Source of the DNA: Candidatus Poseidoniales archaeon
GTDB lineage: Archaea > Thermoplasmatota > Poseidoniia > Poseidoniales > Poseidoniaceae
Length of the DNA: 64,000 nucleotides
Direction of reading: 5' to 3'
NCBI GenBank assembly: GCA_003602415.1
Contig: QQSK01000013.1
Coordinates: 116,220-180,219, forward strand
Numbering within the stretch: position 1 is the first letter of the stretch; each line of letters opens with the position of its first letter. The notes below the pieces were generated by a model. It searched no databases. It was not told the DNA's origin and worked only from the letters and a program-made list of their open reading frames with translations. Positions 25,001 through 36,000 of the stretch are shown in pieces. The position numbers and the translations under genes were made by a program.

Positions 25001-26131
25001 ATGAAGAGAGTGTTACTTATCTCAATCCTCATGTTATGTTTGCTTGTTCCTATGAATGCACAAGCACAATTTCCTCCGATCGGTGTAGAAGTCGAATGTG
25101 ACCAGTCTACCATCAATATCAATGTACACCCTGAACAGAATGAGCCGGTCTCAGTTTCTTGCACGGTCAAGAATACAGGTTCAGTTTCTCAAAATATCGA
25201 TATTGAGAGTGAATTAGATGGTAACGATTTCTCTCTGGTTCTATCTGAAGACACATTTGAGCAAGTAGAGGCAGGTGGTGAAGAACCCTTCATCGCAACG
25301 TTTTCTGCATCACCAAGAATCGAGGTCTTGTCTGAAGATTTTACAATTACTGCAAGAATTACCAGTTGGGGTACTGAGCCAATAATGATTCCTTGGGGTC
25401 AATTCAATTCGACCTCAGAGGTTGGAGGAACAGTCAACTCTTTGCCATATTCTAGAATGGATTTGGAAGTCTCAAACCCTTCTACAAGGAACATCGAAGT
25501 TTCTGAAGAAGCAACCATTCAATTCACGATTTTCAATGATGGAAATCGAATAGACAATCTTGAGGTCGTGATTGTAAATCAGCAAGAAATTGAAGATGCT
25601 GGTTTCAAATTCGTTTCAGACCCGTTCTTCCGTGCTACTGTGAATCCAGGAGCATCTTCTGACCAAGGCAATATTATTCTTGAAGCACCTAGTGATGCTT
25701 CCAGTGAGATTTCAATACAGGTCGAACTTCTAGCATATTCTAAACTTGATACCAATGCTGAAGCCAGTGAAGTTTCAATTCGTGTAGTGGTTGCAGCATC
25801 TAGCGGAGGCGGGGGCTCAATCGGCCTTGATGACTTTGAAACACTTGATGGAGACAGTATGGCAATGATTGGAATGGCCGCTGGTGGCCTATTCGGTGTC
25901 ATCATCCTATTGGTCATCATCTCAAGGCTGACCAAGAAAGCAGGTAAGCAGAAAATTGCTGCAAAGGAAGCAAAGAAAGCGGCTAAGGCTGAGCGCAAAG
26001 CGGGACGTGCTTCAAAGAAAGCCGATGTTGCAGAAGAAGAATTCGATGATGATTTCGACGATGATTTGGATTTAGGAGATCTCGACGACCTTGACGACCT
26101 CGATGACGACTTCGATTTCGACGACCTTTGA
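25001..26131 (+). CDS. secreted Ig-like protein with membrane anchor and acidic tail
   Basis: A 376-residue surface protein. A signal peptide (MKRVLLISILMLCLLVPMNAQA) precedes two CARDB/NEW3-like beta domains (VSCTVKNTGSVSQNIDIESE; ATIQFTIFNDGNRIDNLEVV), a Gly-rich linker, and one membrane helix (IGMAAGGLFGVIILLVIIS). The cytoplasmic part is basic and Ala/Lys-rich, then ends in about 35 residues almost entirely Asp, Leu, Phe and Glu (DDLDD-type repeats). The mixed charge tail may bind a cytoplasmic partner or be a sorting signal. ATG 25001 is the start because the signal peptide begins there; the frame is open to 24965. Confidence 0.7.
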   Translation: MKRVLLISILMLCLLVPMNAQAQFPPIGVEVECDQSTININVHPEQNEPVSVSCTVKNTGSVSQNIDIESELDGNDFSLVLSEDTFEQVEAGGEEPFIATFSASPRIEVLSEDFTITARITSWGTEPIMIPWGQFNSTSEVGGTVNSLPYSRMDLEVSNPSTRNIEVSEEATIQFTIFNDGNRIDNLEVVIVNQQEIEDAGFKFVSDPFFRATVNPGASSDQGNIILEAPSDASSEISIQVELLAYSKLDTNAEASEVSIRVVVAASSGGGGSIGLDDFETLDGDSMAMIGMAAGGLFGVIILLVIISRLTKKAGKQKIAAKEAKKAAKAERKAGRASKKADVAEEEFDDDFDDDLDLGDLDDLDDLDDDFDFDDL

Positions 26132-26229
26132 CGATTTCTTAAATCGGCGGCTAAATTTTTCCACCCTTCTAATGTGTTTCACAGGCCTTTCATTCATGGT
26201 AACAGTCATAGGCGTAGTGGCTAAGGAAA

Positions 26230-26250
26230 CACCTACCCTAAGGGTAGGTG
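26230..26250. promoter_or_regulatory. perfect 10-bp-arm palindrome before fabI
   Basis: CACCTACCCT-A-AGGGTAGGTG is a perfect inverted repeat ending 6 nt before the fabI start codon. The right arm includes the AGGTG that would serve as ribosome site. As DNA it has the form of a dimeric repressor operator (compare fatty-acid regulators in bacteria); as RNA it would occlude translation initiation. Confidence 0.55.
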
Positions 26251-26256
26251 CTAATC

Positions 26257-27051
26257 ATGCTTGGTTTACAAGGTAAAGTTGCATTCGTTTTTGGCGTGGC
26301 CAGTGAAGACTCAATTGCATGGGCTATTTGCAAAAGTTTAGCCGATGCAGGAGTCACTCTGTATCTGGGATATCAGAAGAGATTCATGTCTCGTGTATTC
26401 CAATTGAAAGACAAACTGCCAGCCATTGCGGGATTCTATCCATTGGATGTTGCAAACGATGCGGACACCAAAGAATTCTTCGATGCATTCGGCAAAGAGA
26501 ATCCCGGCATGAAAGCTGACATCTTGATTCATGCTATCGGTTTTGCACCACGAGAATGTTTTGATAGGCCGATATTATTCGTTGATGATGAAAGTATCAA
26601 TACTGCATACACAATTTCTGCAAACTCATTGCAACGTTGCCTAAAATTCGCATTACCTTATCTAAATCCTGGCTCATCAACAATCACTCTAACCTATGCG
26701 GCTTCTACAAGGCACGTCCCTTCCTATGGAATCATGAGTATGGCAAAAGCAGCACTAGAATGCTGGACTAGAGAATTAGCTTGTCATCTTGGGCCTGAAG
26801 GACACCGAGTCAATGCGATATCTAGTGGGCCGATTAGAACGATTGCTGCTAGCGGTATTCCTGGGTTTGACAACATCCTTGACCATGTTGCTGCCAATTC
26901 GCCACTGCGTCGAAATGTTACACAAACAGATGTTGCAGGATGCACAACATGGTTGGCAAGCCCTCTGTCATCTGGTGTGACTGGACAATGTATACACGTC
27001 GATGCTGGATATTCGATCACTATGGTTCCTCCAAGCATTATGGGTGAGTGA
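26257..27051 (+). CDS. fabI: FabI-type enoyl-ACP/CoA reductase
   Basis: A 264-residue short-chain dehydrogenase-like reductase of the FabI subfamily, which reduces trans-2-enoyl thioesters with NAD(P)H. The N-terminal FGVASEDSIAWAICKSLADAG matches the FabI cofactor loop (G-x5-SIAW), and the catalytic pair is Tyr157 and Lys164 in SYGIMSMAKAA (Y-x6-K as in FabI). The region HVAANSPLRRNVT and a terminal GQCIHVDAGYSI are also typical. It is the first gene of the megasynthase operon, 4 nt upstream of that gene, and supplies the enoyl reduction that the megasynthase lacks. Most archaea do not have FabI, so bacterial origin is likely. Confidence 0.9.
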   Translation: MLGLQGKVAFVFGVASEDSIAWAICKSLADAGVTLYLGYQKRFMSRVFQLKDKLPAIAGFYPLDVANDADTKEFFDAFGKENPGMKADILIHAIGFAPRECFDRPILFVDDESINTAYTISANSLQRCLKFALPYLNPGSSTITLTYAASTRHVPSYGIMSMAKAALECWTRELACHLGPEGHRVNAISSGPIRTIAASGIPGFDNILDHVAANSPLRRNVTQTDVAGCTTWLASPLSSGVTGQCIHVDAGYSITMVPPSIMGE

Positions 27052-27055
27052 AAAA

Positions 27056-30000
27056 ATGACAATCACTACGACAAACGGTAAGCAAGTCGATGGCCTAAAT
27101 CAGGCTCCTTTCGAGCCTGTTGCGGTTATTGGAATGGCTGCATTGATGCCAGATGCCACTTCAATGGAAGAGTTTTGGCAGAATATTATCGATGCGCATG
27201 TCTCTATCAAAGAGGTATCCAAAGATAGATGGGACCCAGATATCTATTGGGAGAATGGGGCTCCAGGCAACGTTACCGAAGGCAAGACATATTCTAAAAT
27301 CGGAGGATTCGTAGAAGACTATGAGTTCGATTGGCGAAGGTGGAGGCAACCTCCAGGTACTCTTCCACAAATCGACCCATGTCAACTTTGGGCGGTAACC
27401 GTATCAGCAGATGCAATCGATGATGCAGGATACGGAGAAGGTGGGAAAACACTGGACAGAGCAAGGACTGGAGTCATTTTCGCTAATGCTTTAGGGGGGG
27501 AAAATCGCTCAGAATCAAACATCAGAATTTTTAGTTCTGAAATGAGGAAGATTGCTCTAGATAACGGAGCAACTCCAGAACAAGCAGATGCGATGGTAGA
27601 GAAAATGTGCGAGGGCAAACCTCGTATCGATGAAGATACAATGCCAGGAGAATTGGCTAATGTAGTCAGTGGGAGAGTTGCAAATCTTCTAGATCTGCAA
27701 GGTCCAAATTATTCCACAGATGCGGCTTGTGCTTCGTCTATGGCTGCACTTCTAGACGCATGTAGACTTCTACAAACACGCCAGGTAGACACAATGCTAG
27801 CAGGTGCAACAGACCGTTGCATGGAAGCTCCGACCTACGCTAAGTTTAGCGCAATCGGCGCACTTTCTCCAAGCCACTCTACTCCTTTCGATGCCCGTGC
27901 TAATGGATTCGTTATGGGTGAAGGAGCAGGTGTTCTTCTTCTCAAGAGATTGTCTGATGCAATCGATGCCGGTGACGACATCAAAGCAGTAATTCGCGGA
28001 GTAGGTGGTTCTTCGGATGGTAGAGGGAAAGGGATAACCGCTCCTAGTCAAAGAGGGCAAGTCCAAGCGGTAAGTCGAGCATATTCACAAGCGGGTTACG
28101 AGCCTTCAACAGTAGAGTTAGTCGAAGCGCATGGTACTTCAACCAAGGTTGGTGATGCAACGGAATTGTCGACATTGTCTCTATTGTGGACAGGCTTGGA
28201 TGGGGGAGACCACATCGCAGTGGGTTCAGTCAAGAGTCAAATTGGGCATCTGAAAGCGGCTGCAGGAATTGCTGGAATCATGAAAGCATGTAATTCAGTA
28301 TATCACAAGACAATACCTCCTAGTGCAGGGTTCCAAACTCCAAACCCAACGGTTGAATGGGACGAGATACCATTTTTCGTACCAACAGAAGCTAGAGACT
28401 GGCCAGAGCCAGAATCTCACCCACGTAGGGCAGGAATCTCAGCATTCGGCTTCGGTGGAACAAATTTCCACGTAGCAGTTGAGGGCTATGACCTCGAATA
28501 TCACTCCAAATTAGTAGAACACTGGAATGGGAGATGGGAAGCATATGCAGGAATCGAATCTTCTTCATCTGAAGCCAAACCAACTATGACGCACGAGGAG
28601 TTGAAGGCTGTTGAAGGCGGATTACTACTATTGTCTGGTGACTCGATAGATTCTCTCAAGTCAAAATTGAGTGCACTTACATTCTCTGGTCCAAACTTTG
28701 ACGATGATCCACGAGGCATGCGTCTATCATTTACTCTAGACTCTCACTGGTCTTTCGATGTTAAAGACACAGTCAGAATGGCTTTGTCAGCCACCAGTTG
28801 GGCTGAGTTTAACAAACGTAAGGACTTGGCAATCAAGGCTATGGATGACAAGGAGAAATGGGGCTTTTTGATGAGTCAAGGCATCATGATTAGCGATACT
28901 CCTGCACTGCCTAAACAAGCAAAAGTCGCACACATGTATCCTGGTCAAGGAAGCCAATATGTTGGTATGACCAACGACTTACATTCTCGTTTCAGTGGCG
29001 TAGGCGATGTTTGGGACAAGGCTGATGTTACCATGGTCGATGTTTTGGATGGAGAGACATTGTCTTCTTTCGTACTTCGTGATGGATTAACCGCTGAAGA
29101 AATGAAAGAGGCTGAGCACAAACTCAAGCAGACTGAATATACTCAACCCGCAATGTTGACAGCAGATTTAGCAATTGAAGCGGCACTGAATGCTCACGGA
29201 CATAAGCCAGATATGGTGGCTGGGCACAGTTTAGGAGAATATGCAGCACTAATGAGTGCAGGTATTCTTGACATGGATGGTGCATTGAGAGCGGCAGCAG
29301 CTCGTGGTACTGAAATGGGTAGTGTCGAAATTGATGACAAAGGCTTGATGGCTAGTGTAACCGCACCTTACGATAGAATCGCAGAGATTATCGAAGAAGT
29401 GGACGGTTATGTCATTGCAGCAAATAAAAACTCACCGAAGATGACGGTAATCGCTGGAGAAACCGAACCCGTAAAGCAAGCAATGTCACGCTTTGAGGCT
29501 GAAGGTTTCCAGTGTGTTGCATTAGCAACAAGCCACGCATTCCATTCTCGAATCGTTGCACCTGCAAACGAACCACTTCGCAGATTCTTAGAAGGGCTGG
29601 ACATTAGATGGCCAAAAATCCCGATCACCAGCAACGTTGACGGCGGGTGGTATCCAATGGATGATGGCGGCGATTCAAAGGCAGCAATACTATCCAAACT
29701 TGCACCTCAAATGGCATCAAGTGTTGAATGGACTTCGCAGATAAATTCGATGTATGATGCAGGAGCACGATTATTCCTAGAAGTAGGACCTAAGCGTGCA
29801 CTCACAGTATTCGCATCACAAATCCTTGAAGGCAAACAAGCCCTTCCAATAATGACAAATCACCCTAAGGCCGGAGGAATTGCAACGTTCCTTACCGCTT
29901 TAGGAACGCTAGCTCTTGCTGGAAGAGTTCCCGAATGGCCTGGCCCTAACAGCGCTCACTTAACTCCAGCATTCCGTGCAGGACCTATCGAGGCAGCAGG

Positions 30001-33000
30001 CGGAGCCAAGCAGCCTGCAACTCCTCTGAAGGAGAGAAGCAGGCCATTGCCATCAAAGGGTGGCCAAACAGTTACTCAAACCGTCATCCAATCGAGTGAA
30101 ACATACGTTGATCCCGATGCAGCAAAGAAGGCATTAGTGGGCGAGTTAATCGCTGCACAGACTGGATATCCTGCAAAATTCTGTCAAGGTAATGTCGACA
30201 TGAGAGCGGTTCTTGGTATGAGCGATGAGCAAATCCAAGTCGTAGTATCTTCAGTTCATGCAAGGTGTAGTACTGACCCCGATTGGGACATTACGATAGC
30301 AAAAACTCCTGGAGATATCACTAGATGGATAACTTCAGCACCAGCAATTGGCTCCAAGTCCAAGTCGATGAAACACGATGATAGAGATGACGACCCGTTC
30401 GTAATCACGGGTATTTCAATGGGCCTTCCTGGTGGAGAAAGAGTGTTTGATGAAGGTAATTTCGAGAAATTGGTGAGGGGTGAAACTTGTATCACCGAAG
30501 TGACCGACGAATACAAACAACGCCTTCTAGACAAAAATATCGTACGTCTAATAAAAGGAAGAGACGGCAGTGTCGGAATGGATGCTGCTACTGAATTTGG
30601 AGATATACCTCAATTAGCTGGAGTGAAATCCGCTTTCGATCCTACAGAAGAGTTCGGAATCGATGCCAAAGTCGCAGCAGCTTGGGATATTGCAACTCAG
30701 TTATCTTGTGCGGCTGGATTAATCGCATTGAAAGATGCAGGTATTCCATTAACTCCTGTGGAACAGGTTGGTAAAGGTGGATTGAGATTGATTCGTTCTT
30801 GGCAAATGCCATCCGCTTACAGAGATAGAACTGGAATAGTATTCGCATCTTGCTTCGCAGGCCATCAAATGGCTGCAAGGCATGCTAAGGTCAATGGAGA
30901 CGATGGTGAGGGAAGATTCGACAGAAGATATCTTTTCCAAATATTGAATATGGGCCATTCACAATTCGCTCAGCATGTTGGAATTAGAGGTCCGAATACC
31001 ACAATTAACCTAGCATGTGCTTCTGCAACTGCAGCATTCGGCGTCGCAGAAGATTGGCTTGCCAACGATAGATGTGACCGTGTAGTCATAATCTCTGCAG
31101 ATGATGTAACGGGAGACGACCTATGGGAATGGATTGGTTCAGGTTTCGCTGCCAGCGGAGCTGCAGCAACCAATAACTCGGTTGAAGAAACCGCATTACC
31201 TTTCGACAAGAGGCGCAATGGTTTGATTCTGGGAATGGGTGCAGCAGCATTCGTAGTCGAACGAAAATCAGAATCCGACGCTAGAGGAGTTCAGCCGATG
31301 GCTGAGTTATTGGGAACTAGAATTGCAAATTCCGCATTCCATGGAACTCGATTGGACGTTGAGCATGTCGCTAGTACCGTTGATGATTTCGTTTCTGAAA
31401 TGGAAGAAAGATGGGGATTAGACAGACACCAAATGGCTCCTGATACCGTGTTCTTTTCCCATGAAACATATACTCCTGCTCGTGGAGGTTCAGCTCAGGC
31501 TGAAGTCAAGGCCCTCAGAGACACATTTGGTGCTAGTACGGATTCAATAGTCATTGCAAACACCAAAGGTTTCACAGGACATCCAATGGGTGTAGGAATT
31601 GAAGATGCTGCCATGTTCTATGGTTTAATGACCGGCAGAATACCGCCAATCGCCAATCACAAAGAAACAGATCCAGAACTTGGAAATCTGAAATTATCCA
31701 AGGGGGGAGATTATTCCAATCTGAAGTATGGAATGAGATTTGCAGCAGGGTTTGGAAGTCAAATCGGTTTGTCATTAGTTCGAAAGTGTGAATTCACAGG
31801 AGATAGAATCAACAAACAAAAACTGCTGACCTGGAACCAATCTCAGGCAGGAACTACCAATTTAGAATTAAGAGTATTACAAAACAAACTGGTTGCATAT
31901 GTTGATGCAGACAACAATTTACACGGCGGAATTCTAGGAGATGAATACGCAGTACCACGAGAAATAGATAGCATCGAGGCTCCAGTAATCGAATCTAGTC
32001 CTGCTCCAAAACCAGAACCTGTGGCTCCAGCACCTGCTGAACCAACTCCTGTTGCGTCGGCGCCTTCAGGTGATACGACTTCTATCGTAATCGAAGTCGT
32101 AGTCAAGCACACAGGATATCCTGCTGACTTTGTAGAGTTAGACCAAGACCTAGAAGGTCAACTTGGAATAGATACTGTCAAGCAAGCAGAAATAATGGCA
32201 GATATCAGAGAAAAATTCGGTTTACCTATCGATGAAGACTTCGTACTTTCAGATTATCCAACACTGAATCATATGATCGCCTACATCCACAAGATGCAGG
32301 GAGGAAGTCCTGCTCCTGTTGCACCAAAAACAGTAACTGAAGTTTCAACTCCAGAACCAGTTCCAAAAGCAGAACCAGCACCTGCGCCAGCACCAGTTGC
32401 TAGCGAGCAATCTTCAGCAGTAGATATTCAGCCGAAATTAATCGGAGTAGTGGTCAAGCACACAGGCTATCCCGAAGATTTCATCGAAATGGACCAAGAC
32501 CTTGAAGGAGAATTGGGAATCGATACGGTCAAGCAAGCCGAAATCATGGGTGATGTAAGAGAAATTTTCTCATTACCTATCGATGAAGACTTCGTTCTAT
32601 CCGAGCACCCTACTCTGAACCACTTCGTAGCCTACATTCAGAAGATGACAGGCGGAAACGCTCCAGTGCCTACTCCAGCACCGGTCGAGACGACAAGTCC
32701 AGCCGCTCCAACGCCTGTTGAAGTTCCAGCAACTCCAACGGTTTCAGCAGATAGCGGAGACATTCAGCCGAAATTAATCGGTGTAGTGGTCAAGCATACA
32801 GGCTATCCTGAAGATTTCATCGAAATGGACCAAGACCTAGAAGGAGAATTAGGAATTGATACGGTTAAACAAGCCGAAATCATGGGTGACGTAAGAGAAA
32901 TTTTCTCATTACCAGTGGATGAAGACTTCGTTCTATCCGATCACCCTACTCTGAATCACTTCGTAGCCTATATTCAGAGAATGACAGGCGGAAGCACTCC

Positions 33001-36000
33001 GGCATCTACTCCAGCACCAGCGCCGGTTGAAGTGAAAAGTCCAGTTGCTCCAACACCTGTTGAAGCTCCAACAACTCCAACGGTTTCAGCAGATAGCGGA
33101 GAAATACAAGTGAAATTAATCGGTGTAGTGGTCAAGCATACAGGCTACCCAGACGACTTCATTGAAATGGACCAAGACCTAGAAGGCGAACTAGGAATCG
33201 ATACGGTCAAGCAAGCCGAAATCATGGGTGACGTAAGAGAAATTTTCTCATTACCAGTGGATGAAGACTTCGTTCTATCCGACCACCCTACTCTGAACCA
33301 CTTCGTAGCCTACATTCAGAAGATGAAAGGAGGAGGTGCACCAGCGCCAGCGCCAGTTGCGAAACCAGTTCCACAACCAGTTGCACCTCAGCCAGTGCCT
33401 TCAACACCTGTTAGCAATTCCAAGCCAATAGCCGAATCTACCACAAGACGATGGCAGGTAGAGGTCGAACCATGCCCTGCAGTAGCCGAAGGTCTTCCAA
33501 TTGGAGGAACAATCGTGCTAACACAGGATAGCTGGGGCGTAGCAGATGCTTTGGCAGATAGGCTAGTCGAAAAGGGCCTATCTGTAGCGAAGATTGGATT
33601 CGAATTCGGTGCTAAATCAGTTACTGAACAAGAGGAGTTGTCGGGTCATACCTTCAGAGCAGACCCAGGTAGTGAAGAGCAAATCGCCGAGGTTTGCTCT
33701 AGAATTTCAGGTGTTGCTGGAATCATCCACTTAGCACCACTTTCCCTAACCGGAAGTTCTTGGGAAGCCGATGGTCCATCAAATCAGGTGAATCTTGCAG
33801 CACAATCTTGGTTTGGATTACTGAAAGGCTTAGATTCACAATTAGGAGTAATCTCCTCAGGCATTGTTGGTAGTGTAACCGCTTTGGATGGAAGACATGG
33901 AAATAGGGGCGAGCGATTCAATTCACTTGCTTGCGCAGCAAGTGGAGTGACCAAGTCCTATGCCTTTGAGAGGGAAAACCTCAGATGTCGTGCACTTGAT
34001 TTACACCCTGAATTGATTATTGATGCAGCATCAGCAGCAGAAGTAATCGACAACGATTTATTCACCGCAGGCGGAGAAATCGAAATAGGAATCGACAGAG
34101 ATGGCCGAAGATGGACGATGGTCTGTTTCGCAGAAGATGTCGTTGAAGATGTTGAACCATTACAATCCGATGATTTGTGGTTGGTCAGTGGTGGTGGCTC
34201 TGGAGTAACAGCAGCATCAATAATCGGTGTATCAAGCGCTAGTAACGGCGCTGGTGCGACATTCCTACTACTTGGTAGAAGCAAACTCGTTGAAGAAACA
34301 TCGGGATGGTTGGATTGGAGCGATGACCAACTCAATCAGAGGAAGATGGAACTTAGAGAATCATTGATCGCCGAATCTGAATCTGGAAAAGTGACAATGG
34401 TGGAATGGAATAATGCTTGGACTAAATTAACTCGAAGTATGGATATTTATCGAACGATAAGCGATATCGAAGCAAGTGGAAACAATGCAGAGTACCACTC
34501 AGCAGATGTTACCGATTCTGAAGCGATTAAGTCCGCAGTCAATGGAAGAGATGTAACCGGTATCGTTCACGGTGCAGGTCTTGAAGAATCTAAACTGGTA
34601 GCAGACAAAGCATGGAACACATTCGACTTGATTGTTAGAGTCAAGGTCGATGGATGGAAAGCATTAGCCTCTGCTGCAGGAGATTCTCTACGGTTTGCCT
34701 GTGCGTTCACAAGCGTAGCGGGTAGATTTGGAAATCGTGGTCAAACAGATTATGCAGCGGCCAACTCAATTTTGGACGCAGAAATGGCTCGCATGACAGC
34801 TAACTCTGAATGCAGAGCGGTTGCTATTGGATGGACAGGATGGAGAGATGTTGGAATGGCAACTCGCGGCTCGATAGAAGCGGTGTTTGAGTCATCTGGA
34901 ATTGAGACATTGTCTGTTGAAGATGGTGTCGAGATATTCGTCAAAGAAGCATTAGCAGGCGGCAAAAGAAGAGTTCTAGGCTGCGGCTCATTAGGAAATA
35001 TGGACCTATTCGATTCATTTAGAGAAGCGCCTTTGAAATTACCTGCAGAAATGGCTGCATCGATTGCAGACCCTCGCAGATTCCCTCTTATCGACAAACT
35101 CTTGTCTATTGAGGAAGGCGAATCCTTAGTATCTCAGTGTACTCTTTCAATGCAAGAACATCCATTCTTGGTAGATCATGCAATCGATGGAGTTCCTTAC
35201 CACCCAGGCGTAATGGCGTTGGAGATGTTTGCAGAAAACTCTCTACTGCTGATGCCAAGTCATTGTTTAGCAGGTTTCGAAGAAGTCACATTTGGTTTAC
35301 CTGTCAAGATAATGAAAGGCGATATGACTGTTAGAGTTGAAGCAACATTATCCAGAACCGATGGTGACTTGTCTTGGGTAAAATGCCGCTTAGTTTCAGA
35401 TTTGACTAATTCAAAGGGTGAAGTATTCGGTGAACCAAGATTACATCACGAAGCGATGGTACGACTGGTTGCAACATCAGATGACCTTCGCCCATTCTTA
35501 CAAAATGAAGTTGACTCCTTACCAGCAATAGGAACTCCACCTCATGGTGATTTACTACATCACTCTAGTTTCATCTATCTGAGATATTTCCACGGCCCAA
35601 GGTTCCAATCTCATGGCGGAGTTCTACGTGGCGTTGAAAACGGCGTAGACGGTATTGCACTGATGCGCCACCAACTGCCTGCAACCGACCAATTTGCATT
35701 GGAAAGCGATGGTGAAGAAGTTCTGTTGGATGCTCTACCAATGCTAATCGAAGCAGGTTTCCAAAATGCTGGATTGGCAGCCATGGAAAGCGATGGATTC
35801 TCGAGTCTACCTATTGGAATCGAGTGGACTACAATGTTGCGAGTTCCCGATGCAAACGAATCTTTGCGAATGCGTTCAGTCAAAGTTGCTACCGAGGATG
35901 CGGGAATAACTGTACACGATGTGGTAATCGTTGGAGAAGATGATGCTCCTGTTCTATCGCTCAAGGGTCTACGACTCAAAGCGATGGGCCAAGTGCCTGA

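Noticed and set aside
27002-27055. Upstream extension of the megasynthase into fabI
   Set aside because: The added residues lie inside the fabI frame and precede a well-placed ATG after the fabI stop.
32080-33330. Direct repeats that could suggest CRISPR
   Set aside because: The repeat unit is about 340 bp, coding and in frame; these are ACP domains of the synthase.
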